54,208 nucleotides of DNA from Rouxiella silvae (lineage in GTDB: Bacteria > Pseudomonadota > Gammaproteobacteria > Enterobacterales > Enterobacteriaceae): NCBI RefSeq assembly GCF_002093625.1, contig NZ_MRWD01000039.1, positions 1 through 54,208 on the forward strand. The letters run 5' to 3'. The notes under the pieces were generated by a model. It had not been told where the DNA came from, searched no databases, and saw only the letters and a list, made by a program, of their open reading frames with translations. This document shows positions 7,209 through 15,032 of the stretch, piece after piece (the stretch's first letter is position 1; every line of letters starts with the position of its first letter). The translations under genes were made by a program, and so were the position numbers.

Positions 7209-10200
7209 ATGTTTAAATGCGTTCTGATTGCCAACCGTGGCGCTATTGCAGTGCGTATCATTCGCACCCTCAAAAGGCTGGGCGTGCGCGCTATTGCGGT
7301 TTATGCCGAAGCAGACCAGCACTCTTTACACGTGCGTCAGGCCGATGAAGCATTTAGCCTCGGCGTGGGCAACGTGAGGGAAACTTACCTCAGCCAGGAT
7401 AAATTACTGGCGATAGCCCACAGGTGCGGTGCCGAAGCTATTCATCCAGGCTATGGTTTCCTGTCTGAAAACGCCGCCTTTGTTGAACGCTGCACACAAG
7501 AAGGTTTCATATTCCTGGGACCCACGCCTGCCCAGATGTCGGCCTTCGGACTCAAACACAGTGCTCGCCAACTGGCTGAAACCTGCCAAGTACCGCTATT
7601 GCCAGGAAGCGGTCTGCTGCAAAACCTCGAGCAGGCACTGTTCTGCGCCGAAACCATGGGTTATCCGCTGATGCTAAAAAGTACCGCAGGCGGCGGTGGC
7701 ATTGGCATGCAGCGCTGTGACGATGCCGCCAGCCTCAGCGAGGCCTTCATCCGCGTAAAACGCCTCGCGGGAAACAACTTCGCCGACGATGGCGTATTTT
7801 TAGAGAAGTTTGTCGCCGCAGCGCGCCATATTGAGGTACAAATTTTTGGCGACGGTGAAGGCTGTGTCATTGCTCTGGGCGAAAGAGACTGCTCCGCGCA
7901 GCGCCGTAACCAGAAAGTGATTGAGGAAACTCCAGCGCCAAATCTGCCACAGCCGGTGAGAGAAGCACTACAACAGACGGCCGTGCGCCTCGGGCAGGCC
8001 GTTAATTACCGCAGTGCCGGAACGGTGGAATATGTTTACGACGTCAGTACCGAACAGTTTTATTTTCTCGAAGTAAACACCCGTTTGCAGGTGGAGCACG
8101 GCGTTACCGAAATGGTCTACGGCGTTGATATCGTCAGTTGGATGGTGCAACTCGGCGCGGGATGTCTGCCGCCATTGGCCGAGTTGGGTCAGTGTAAACC
8201 GCAGGGTCACGCCATTCAGGTGAGGCTTTATGCCGAAGATCCGGCCAAGCAGTTTCAGCCCAGCGCGGGGTTGCTCAGCCTCGTCAGCTTCCCCGTCAGT
8301 GTGGAAAACGCCGCGCTGCGCATCGACAGTTGGATAGACAGCGGCTGTGACATTTCGCCGTTCTATGACCCGATGCTGGCGAAGGTTATCGTCCACGCCG
8401 ACAGCCGCGCACAGGCACTCACCGCGCTGCGCCAATCGCTGCATGAAACGGCACTGTACGGGATTGAAACCAATCTGAATTATTTGCGCCATTTGCTGGC
8501 TCAACCGGTGGTGGTGCAGGGTAAAGTGATTACCGCAACGTTGGCACACGTTGCCTATCAGCCTGCGACCTTTGACGTGCTTTCACCCGGCACACTAACC
8601 AGTATTCAGGATTCACCGGGCCGCAGCGGCTATTGGCACGTCGGCGTGCCTCCTTCTGGTCCCTTCGACAGCCGCTCTTTTCGTCTAGGCAACCGTCTGC
8701 TGGGCAACGATGCGCAGGCGGCGGGGTTGGAAATTACGCTGCGCGGACCGACGCTGCGTTTTAATCAGGACTGTGCGTTTATTATCAGTGGGGCAGATAT
8801 AGAGGCCCGACTCGATGACCAGTCGCTGCCAATGTGGAAAATCTGCAACGCGCATGCCGGAGAAACACTGCACCTTGGAAAAGTAGCGGGTGACGGCTGC
8901 CGCAGCTACCTGCTGCTGGCGGGTGGCATCGACTGCCCGCACTATCTCGGCAGCCGCAGCACTTTTACTCTTGGCAAATTCGGTGGACATGCCGGTCGCC
9001 AGCTGCGCAGCGGTGACGTGCTGCACCTTGCCGCGCCTCATAAGCAACAGCCAAAAACGCTGCCCGCCAACCTGCTGCCGGAATGGGGAGATGTGCGCAC
9101 CCTGCGGGTCATTTATGGCCCGCAGGGTGCGCCGAAATTTTTCACCGAACGGGATATTGAGCACTTTTTCAACGCCATATGGCAAGTGCACTATAACTCG
9201 AGCCGCACCGGCATTCGTCTTATCGGCCCGAAACCGGAGTGGGCGCGCACCGACGGAGGTGAAGCGGGCATGCATCCTTCCAACATTCACGATAATGCCT
9301 ATGCCTTCGGTACCGTCGATTTCACCGGTGATATGCCCGTTATTTTGGGTCCGGATGGCCCTTCGCTGGGCGGCTTTGTTTGTCCAGCCACGGTTATCCA
9401 GGCTGACCTCTGGCAGTTAGGTCAGCTCAAGTCGGGCGATAGCCTGCGTTTTGTGCCCGTTTCCCTTGAAGAGGCCGACCGATTATCGCATGAGGCTGAA
9501 GTTGAGCTCTCAACGCTGCTTTCCCAGCCGAAGGCTGGGATCGCGATGCAACGGCAAAATCCAGTTTTATGGCACCGAGCGGCGCAGGGAGCGCTGCCGT
9601 CGGTGACGCATCTCGCCGCAGGCGATCGATTTATTTTGGTGGAATATGGCGATCCAATTTTGGATATTTCGCTGCGTTTTCGTGCACATGCGCTGATGCA
9701 GTGGTTAGAAAACCATCCTTTACCCGGCATGCTGGAACTGACGCCAGGAATTCGATCGCTACAAATTCATTTCGACAGCCTAATCTGCCCCCGCAATTCA
9801 CTGATTGATCATTTAAAACGGGCAGAACAGACGCTGGGTGATTTGCAGCAGGCCGAGGTTCCGTCACGCACCGTCTGGCTACCGCTAAGCTGGGACGACG
9901 ATGCCTGCCGTGAGGCGATTGAGAAATATACCCAGTCGGTTCGCCCCGGTGCGCCTTGGTGCCCGAGCAATATCGAATTTATCCGTCGTATCAACGGCCT
10001 TGACAGCATAGAGCAAGTGAAGGAGACCGTTTTTGACGCCCGTTATCTGGTTATGGGCCTCGGCGACGTGTATCTCGGGGCTCCGGTGGCCACGCCGCTC
10101 AATCCACGCCATCGGCTAGTGACCACCAAATATAATCCGGCGCGAACTTGGACGGCGGAAAACTCGGTGGGGATCGGCGGTGCGTATCTTTGTGTGTATG

Positions 10201-10805
10201 GCATGGAGGGCCCAGGCGGCTATCAGTTTGTGGGCCGTACGCTGCAAATGTGGAATCGCGATCGCCAGACTGAGGCATTTGTTCAGCCTTGGCTGCTGCG
10301 CTTTTTCGACCAAATTCGTTTCTATCCGGTCAGCGCTGAAGAGCTCAAGGCAATACGCTTAGCCTTCCCCTATGGAAACACACCGCTGCGCACCGAGGAA
10401 GGCACATTCCGTCTCGCCGACTATCAGGCTGAACTTGCGGCGCAGCAAGAAGAGGTCGAGAACTTTCAGCAACATCGACAGTTGGCCTTTGAAAAAGAGC
10501 TGACACAATGGCGCGCCGAGGGCCAATTCACCTACGACAGCAGTTTGCAGGAGCAATCACCGCTGGGTGAGCAGGCCATTCCCGAAGGCTGCGTGGGAAT
10601 CGACAGTCAGGTGGCGGGCAGTCTGTGGCAATGGCTGGTGAAAAAGGGAGACGGTGTTTCAGCGGGTCAAACGCTGGGTATTCTTGAATCGATGAAAATG
10701 GAAATTCCCATTATTTCGACGGTAAGCGGCACAGTAGAGAGTCTTTCACGTCAGACAGGGGCTCAGGTACAGGCGGGTCAAACGCTGGCCATCATCAAAG
10801 AGTGA
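7209..10805 (+). CDS. Guanidine carboxylase (annotated as urea carboxylase), biotin- and ATP-dependent
   Basis: 1198 residues, the usual length for the single-chain enzyme. Start ATG 7209, with AGAGAG 6 bases before it; an in-frame ATG upstream lies in the riboswitch. Domain order: biotin carboxylase (residues 1 to about 450, with glycine-rich ATP-grasp loop GGGGIGMQ and EVNTRLQVEH), then KipA/allophanate-hydrolase subunit 2-like and subunit 1-like carboxyltransferase domains (about 465-1050), then a C-terminal biotinyl domain with ESMKM, biotin on about Lys1163. It carboxylates guanidine (or urea) using bicarbonate and ATP. Two guanidine riboswitches and the deiminase pair next to it support guanidine as substrate. 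The allophanate hydrolase that normally completes the pathway is not encoded here. Confidence 0.93.
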   Translation: MFKCVLIANRGAIAVRIIRTLKRLGVRAIAVYAEADQHSLHVRQADEAFSLGVGNVRETYLSQDKLLAIAHRCGAEAIHPGYGFLSENAAFVERCTQEGFIFLGPTPAQMSAFGLKHSARQLAETCQVPLLPGSGLLQNLEQALFCAETMGYPLMLKSTAGGGGIGMQRCDDAASLSEAFIRVKRLAGNNFADDGVFLEKFVAAARHIEVQIFGDGEGCVIALGERDCSAQRRNQKVIEETPAPNLPQPVREALQQTAVRLGQAVNYRSAGTVEYVYDVSTEQFYFLEVNTRLQVEHGVTEMVYGVDIVSWMVQLGAGCLPPLAELGQCKPQGHAIQVRLYAEDPAKQFQPSAGLLSLVSFPVSVENAALRIDSWIDSGCDISPFYDPMLAKVIVHADSRAQALTALRQSLHETALYGIETNLNYLRHLLAQPVVVQGKVITATLAHVAYQPATFDVLSPGTLTSIQDSPGRSGYWHVGVPPSGPFDSRSFRLGNRLLGNDAQAAGLEITLRGPTLRFNQDCAFIISGADIEARLDDQSLPMWKICNAHAGETLHLGKVAGDGCRSYLLLAGGIDCPHYLGSRSTFTLGKFGGHAGRQLRSGDVLHLAAPHKQQPKTLPANLLPEWGDVRTLRVIYGPQGAPKFFTERDIEHFFNAIWQVHYNSSRTGIRLIGPKPEWARTDGGEAGMHPSNIHDNAYAFGTVDFTGDMPVILGPDGPSLGGFVCPATVIQADLWQLGQLKSGDSLRFVPVSLEEADRLSHEAEVELSTLLSQPKAGIAMQRQNPVLWHRAAQGALPSVTHLAAGDRFILVEYGDPILDISLRFRAHALMQWLENHPLPGMLELTPGIRSLQIHFDSLICPRNSLIDHLKRAEQTLGDLQQAEVPSRTVWLPLSWDDDACREAIEKYTQSVRPGAPWCPSNIEFIRRINGLDSIEQVKETVFDARYLVMGLGDVYLGAPVATPLNPRHRLVTTKYNPARTWTAENSVGIGGAYLCVYGMEGPGGYQFVGRTLQMWNRDRQTEAFVQPWLLRFFDQIRFYPVSAEELKAIRLAFPYGNTPLRTEEGTFRLADYQAELAAQQEEVENFQQHRQLAFEKELTQWRAEGQFTYDSSLQEQSPLGEQAIPEGCVGIDSQVAGSLWQWLVKKGDGVSAGQTLGILESMKMEIPIISTVSGTVESLSRQTGAQVQAGQTLAIIKE

Positions 10806-10811
10806 ACGTTA

Positions 10812-10842
10812 CCCGTCCGCCGCCGTGGTGGACGGGGCTTTT
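10812..10842 (+). terminator. Terminator of the guanidine operon
   Basis: A 10-base-pair stem CCCGTCCGCC / GGTGGACGGG (one G-T pair) with a 5-base loop is followed by GCTTTTA, 6 bases after the carboxylase stop codon. Confidence 0.8.
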
Positions 10843-10967
10843 ACTGCACGTGAAGATCACATTTAAATGCAAAATTTTCATTCACCCTGACCTTTTTCGT
10901 TTAATGTCTTTTGTTTGTCTATGCTTGAATTTAATAAAATTAATTAACAGGAACGGCAAAGCAGATA

Positions 10968-11870
10968 ATGAGCGAAAAGACCCAATTAGAAGAGCAAGAA
11001 GCGATTGTTACTTTTTCACAAAATAGCTGGGACGGGCAGCGCATTGAAGGATCTTCAGCGGTCAATGCGCTGGAGCAGGGCAAAGTTCTTTTTTTCCCCC
11101 ATTTGGCTTTTCCCCTCAGTGCACAACAGCAGCGATTGTTGGACCCCGCGTTGGTTGATCCCAAGAAAAAAAATATTAGCTACAGCGTAGGCAATCACTT
11201 GATAAAAGGCGTGGCCGATGCCGCGGTTGAACCGCAGATAAGAAAGCTGCTGGAAAGCTATTACCAATCCTGCAGCGCGCTAATTTCTTCCGTTCTTCCG
11301 CAGTATCAACACGTTTTGCGTAAGCCGGTTAACAGCCTGCGCCTGCATCCCGTCACGGTGTGGCGCAACAACAGTTCTTGGCGCAAGGACGACAGCCGCC
11401 TGCACGTTGACGCTTTCCCTTTCCGCCCCAACTACGGTGAACGTATTCTGCGGATCTTTACTAATGTTAATCCACACGGAGAAGACCGCGTCTGGCGAGT
11501 TGGGGAACCTTTCTCGGAGTTGGCGACCAGAATGTTACCCAAGCTTTCATCGTATTCGCCACGAAAAAGCTGGCTGCTGGAAAAAATCGGCGTCACTAAA
11601 AGCCTCCGCAGCCACTACGATCATTTAATGCTGCAACTGCACGACAAAATGAAGGCTGACGGACACTATCAGCAGCATGGCCAACAGCTGACTCAGCGTT
11701 TCCCTACCGGAAGCACCTGGGTATGCTTCTCCGACCAAACGCCTCATGCGGCAATGTCCGGCCAGTTTATGCTGGAGCAAACCTTCCTGATGTCGGTGAA
11801 AGATATGCAAAACCCTGAGCTCTCTCCGCTAAAAACGCTGCAAAGGCTCACCCGTCAAAAGCTGATTTGA
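10968..11870 (+). CDS. Kdo hydroxylase-family Fe(II)/2-oxoglutarate dioxygenase (KdoO-like)
   Basis: 300 residues, cytoplasmic, no signal peptide. The facial-triad iron ligands are visible as H146-V-D148 (in SRLHVDAFPFRP) and H260 (in DQTPHAAMSGQ), and the whole sequence runs like KdoO: LRLHPVTVWRNN, ERILRIFTNVNP and VWRVGEPF. Characterised members hydroxylate C3 of the outer Kdo sugar of the lipopolysaccharide inner core to give Ko, which makes the core more stable. That role is inferred here. The gene stands alone, after the guanidine-operon terminator. Its last 16 bases overlap the convergent isonitrile hydratase gene, so the two transcripts are antisense at their 3' ends. Confidence 0.82.
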   Translation: MSEKTQLEEQEAIVTFSQNSWDGQRIEGSSAVNALEQGKVLFFPHLAFPLSAQQQRLLDPALVDPKKKNISYSVGNHLIKGVADAAVEPQIRKLLESYYQSCSALISSVLPQYQHVLRKPVNSLRLHPVTVWRNNSSWRKDDSRLHVDAFPFRPNYGERILRIFTNVNPHGEDRVWRVGEPFSELATRMLPKLSSYSPRKSWLLEKIGVTKSLRSHYDHLMLQLHDKMKADGHYQQHGQQLTQRFPTGSTWVCFSDQTPHAAMSGQFMLEQTFLMSVKDMQNPELSPLKTLQRLTRQKLI

Positions 11871-12541
11871 CTGATATCGGCAATCACCTGTCGACGCTCT
11901 TCGCGCTGCGCGGCCATATTGCTCATCAACTGATTGACAATTTCCGGCGGCGCCACGTCGGGGTGACCGGCATTAAACGGGGGCGCGGGCGCGTATTCCA
12001 GACCCAGCTGTATCCGCTGCGCCAGCGCTTCATCTACCAACTCGGCGACCAGTGTCAGGGCAAAATCGATACCGGCCGTCACGCCGCCGCCGCTGATGAT
12101 ATTGCCGTCGCGCACCACTCTTTCTGAGACCGGAACCGCGCCAAACCACGCCAGCGTATCCAGATACATCCAGTGGCAGCCTGCGCGTTTTCCCTTCAGC
12201 AATCCGGCGGCGGCAAGGATGAGCGAACCGGTACATACCGAGGTGATATAGGTCGCCTTGGACGCCAACCTTTTTATTTGCTGCATAAAGTCAGCATCCT
12301 GCATTGCATCGGTACATCCCCCGCCACCCGGAACGCAGAGCACGTCACAGTCGACAAGATTTTCTAGCGACTGAAGCGACGAAAAGTGCAGCCCTTCCGA
12401 CCCTATCGTTTTTCCCCCAATCGAGGCGGCAATGAGCTGTGCATCAGGCAAGCGCGACAGCACCTGCCAAGGGCCGGTGAAATCGAGTTGGGTCACGCCG
12501 GGATAAAGCGGAAAGACGATGGTTAACGGCTTTTTCATCAC
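11855..12541 (-). CDS. inhA: Isonitrile hydratase (DJ-1/PfpI superfamily)
   Basis: 228 residues. The nucleophile elbow is YITSVCTGS with Cys103, and Asp20 (TQLDFTGP) corresponds to the second catalytic residue of Pseudomonas InhA. The C-terminal half, ERVVRDGNIISGGGVTAGIDFALTLVAEL followed by LEYAPAPPFNAGHPD, matches InhA closely. InhA hydrates isonitriles (R-N=C) to N-substituted formamides. It is transcribed divergently from the DJ-1/AraC regulator at 12643, an arrangement common for this family, which suggests induction by its substrate or a related metabolite. Other DJ-1 hydrolases are possible, but the match is strong along the whole length. Confidence 0.8.
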   Translation of the reverse strand: MMKKPLTIVFPLYPGVTQLDFTGPWQVLSRLPDAQLIAASIGGKTIGSEGLHFSSLQSLENLVDCDVLCVPGGGGCTDAMQDADFMQQIKRLASKATYITSVCTGSLILAAAGLLKGKRAGCHWMYLDTLAWFGAVPVSERVVRDGNIISGGGVTAGIDFALTLVAELVDEALAQRIQLGLEYAPAPPFNAGHPDVAPPEIVNQLMSNMAAQREERRQVIADISQISF

Positions 12542-12587
12542 AAACTCCTGTTCGGTTAATTGGCATCCCTAGATTATCCGTATTATA

Positions 12588-12616
12588 TTTGACGCAAAGG
12601 TCATATTTCCCTCATA
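12588..12616 (+). promoter_or_regulatory. Candidate promoter of the DJ-1/AraC regulator
   Basis: A good -35 box TTGACG (12588-12593) is followed after 17 bases by TCATAA (12611-12616), a weak -10. The spacing is ideal, the -10 match only partial. It lies in the 101-base divergent gap that must also hold the isonitrile hydratase promoter. Confidence 0.35.
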
Positions 12617-12642
12617 AAACGCCATTTAACCTGAGGCACTCC

Positions 12643-13590
12643 ATGATGAAACAGCTCGGTTTTATCGTCTTCCCCGATTTTAATTTACTGGATTTCGCCG
12701 GGCCGCTGACGGCTTTTGATACAGTATCGCGAGATTTACCCGCTCCGCTTTACCAGTGCCACGCGCTGTCGGTTGAAGGCGGTTTAATCACCAGTACACC
12801 GGGCGTTCAAGTGATGACTCAGCCGATCGCCACTGGCCTCGAGTTCGACACCTTGATTATTGCGGGCGGGCGCGGCGTGACCGCAGCCATGAATAACACA
12901 CCGTTGCTGGATTTTTTACGCGACCAGCATCAGCGGGGAAAGCGCGTCACCAGCGTCTGCTCGGGGGCATTTATTCTTGCCGCCACCGGCCTGTTGGATC
13001 AGCAGCGCGTCACGACTCACTGGTCACAGGCGCAGCGTTTACAGCAGCGTTTCCCCGCGGTTAAGGTCGATCAGGACAGGATTTTTATTCAACAAGACAG
13101 GCTATGGACGTCCGCAGGCATTACCGCCGGTATCGACCTGGCGCTGGCGATGATTGAGCAGGACAACGGTGCTGAACTCGCGGCCAGAACGGCGCGGCAG
13201 TTAGTCGTTTATCAACGACGGGCGGGCGGCCAATCGCAGTTTTCGGTGCTTCAAGAGCTTGATCCCACGTCGAACAGAGTGCGCGCTGCGCTTACCTATG
13301 CCCGAGAACATTTGGCGCAACCGCTGTCGGTGAGTGACTTGGCCGATGCTGCCTGCCTGAGCCTCCGTCAGTTCGGTCGGCTGTTTCGCAGTGAAACGGG
13401 CCAAACACCGGCTAAAATTATTGAGCAACTGCGGGTTGAAGCGGCGCGTGAGCGCATAGAGAGCGGACACGGCACGCTGGAGGCCATCGCCAGACAGGTC
13501 GGATTCAATGACCCGGAGAGAATGCGTCGGGCATTTATTCGCCTGACTGGCGAGCCACCGCAGGGAATACGGCGGCGGGCGCAGCGCTGA
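12643..13590 (+). CDS. GlxA-type transcriptional regulator (DJ-1/PfpI domain plus AraC DNA-binding domain)
   Basis: 315 residues. ATG 12643 follows TGAGG; an upstream TTG would add a non-conserved tail. Residues 1 to about 165 are a DJ-1/PfpI-like sensor that keeps the nucleophile-elbow cysteine (RVTSVCSGAFILAATGLL), and about 210-315 hold two AraC helix-turn-helix motifs (LSVSDLADAACLSLRQFGRLF and LEAIARQVGFNDPERMRRAF). The sensor domain resembles the enzyme encoded divergently, so it may bind the same isonitrile-like ligand. Target genes are probably the adjacent hydratase and its own gene. Confidence 0.85.
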   Translation: MMKQLGFIVFPDFNLLDFAGPLTAFDTVSRDLPAPLYQCHALSVEGGLITSTPGVQVMTQPIATGLEFDTLIIAGGRGVTAAMNNTPLLDFLRDQHQRGKRVTSVCSGAFILAATGLLDQQRVTTHWSQAQRLQQRFPAVKVDQDRIFIQQDRLWTSAGITAGIDLALAMIEQDNGAELAARTARQLVVYQRRAGGQSQFSVLQELDPTSNRVRAALTYAREHLAQPLSVSDLADAACLSLRQFGRLFRSETGQTPAKIIEQLRVEAARERIESGHGTLEAIARQVGFNDPERMRRAFIRLTGEPPQGIRRRAQR

Positions 13591-13611
13591 TTACGATTAC
13601 CGAGATTCCGA

Positions 13612-14802
13612 TTAAAGCCCTTTCAATGCCTGTTCGAAGTCGGCGATCAGGTCTTCGGTATCTTCAATGCCGATGCTGATCCTTACCAGCCCCTCGGTTA
13701 TCCCGCTTTCAAGACGTATTTTTTCAGGCACCGCGCTGTGCGTCGTGGTGGCAGGATGGCAGGCCAGTGAATCGGTATCACCCAGCGATACCGCCTGCGT
13801 CACCAGCGTTAAACTGTCGAGGAAATGACGCGCCGCTTTTCGGCCGCCTTTCAGCTCAATCGCCATGATGCCACCGAACAGTTTCATCTGCTTACGCGCC
13901 ACGTCGTGACCAGCATGTGTTTTCAGTCCCGGATAGAAAACCTCAGCCACTGCCGGATGTTCATCAAGGAACTCAGCAATCTTCTGCGCACTGTTGGAGC
14001 TGGCTTCAACGCGCAGCGGCAGCGTTTTAAGCCCGCGGGTCATCAGCGCGGCCTCAAACGGGCTTAGGCAACCGCCAAACTGCTTGAGGCACAGCGTGCG
14101 GATAGGATCAATCAGCTCGCGCCGTCCTGCCACTACGCCGCCGGTCGCATCGCCGTGGCCGCTGATATATTTAGTGGCTGAATGCAGCACCACGTCAATG
14201 CCGAGCGCCAGCGGACGCGTGAGGTAAGGCGTGGCAAAGGTGTTATCAACCACCGTTATCGCACCCGCTTCGCGAGACAATCGTGCAGCTTCTTCAAGTG
14301 AAACGATGCCCATTACCGGGTTGGCTGGCGTTTCAATAAACAGCATTTTGGTTTTTTCGGTAAATGCGCTTTGAAGTGATTCGAGGTCAGGAACAAACAC
14401 CGGCTTAATGCCATAGCGCGGCAGCAGGTTGCGTATAACGCCTTCCGTACCGCCGTATAGCGCGCCAATATGAATAATTTCGTCACCGGTTTTTAGCAGC
14501 GCAAACAGAGTCGCACTGACCGCTGCCATGCCGCTGGCGCAGGCCACCGCCGACTCGGCGTCTTCCAATATCGCCATGCGCTCTTCGAAGGCGGTAACGG
14601 TCGGATTACCAAAACGGCTGTACATATAGCCGGGGTCTTCACCACTGAATCGTCGGGCACCGCTGTCGAAATCTCCATAAGAGAAGGAGGACGTGGCGAC
14701 GATCGGGCTCGAAATCGCCCCGCTTTGCGCATCTGGATGCTGCCCGCCGTGAACGGCTAACGTACGCATGCCGAGTGACGAATGATTACCTGACTTTTTC
14801 AT
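13612..14802 (-). CDS. Trans-sulfuration family PLP enzyme (methionine gamma-lyase or cystathionine lyase/synthase-like)
   Basis: 396 residues of the Cys/Met metabolism PLP family. The PLP lysine is K211 in HSATKYISGHGD, and the substrate-binding YSRFGNPT motif is at 61-68. The overall sequence is closest to methionine gamma-lyases, but the catalytic cysteine of those enzymes (Cys116 in LYGCT) is replaced by Gly118 (LYGGT), so efficient methionine elimination is doubtful. Cystathionine gamma-lyase or O-acyl-homoserine sulfhydrylase activity is equally possible. The ATG is preceded by AGGACT at 7 bases. It lies tail-to-tail with the AraC-type regulator; no metabolic partner is adjacent. Confidence 0.8.
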   Translation of the reverse strand: MKKSGNHSSLGMRTLAVHGGQHPDAQSGAISSPIVATSSFSYGDFDSGARRFSGEDPGYMYSRFGNPTVTAFEERMAILEDAESAVACASGMAAVSATLFALLKTGDEIIHIGALYGGTEGVIRNLLPRYGIKPVFVPDLESLQSAFTEKTKMLFIETPANPVMGIVSLEEAARLSREAGAITVVDNTFATPYLTRPLALGIDVVLHSATKYISGHGDATGGVVAGRRELIDPIRTLCLKQFGGCLSPFEAALMTRGLKTLPLRVEASSNSAQKIAEFLDEHPAVAEVFYPGLKTHAGHDVARKQMKLFGGIMAIELKGGRKAARHFLDSLTLVTQAVSLGDTDSLACHPATTTHSAVPEKIRLESGITEGLVRISIGIEDTEDLIADFEQALKGL

Positions 14803-14976
14803 ATCACAGTCCTGAGTATTGGATCCAATTAAGCCTATTTAATGGTAGCAGGATGCCAAGTTATCAATTGGTAACGTAGTTCTTATATGCGATATGAATA
14901 TCACCAATCGATATAGGCGCGAAGTGGATAGAAATATGTACGCCTATTTTTTGTCTAACATGAGGAAATAACAGAC

Positions 14977-15017
14977 AAAAAAAACCGGCTCGGGCGAGGT
15001 GCCAGAACCGGTTTTTT
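14977..15017 (-). terminator. Terminator of glyQ-glyS
   Basis: Read on the - strand, AAAAAACCGG and CCGGTTTTTT arms enclose a GC-rich loop and are followed by a long T tract, beginning 15 bases past the glyS stop. The arms also end in T residues on the + strand, so it could act in both directions. Confidence 0.88.
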
Positions 15018-15032
15018 CAGCACACGACAGGA

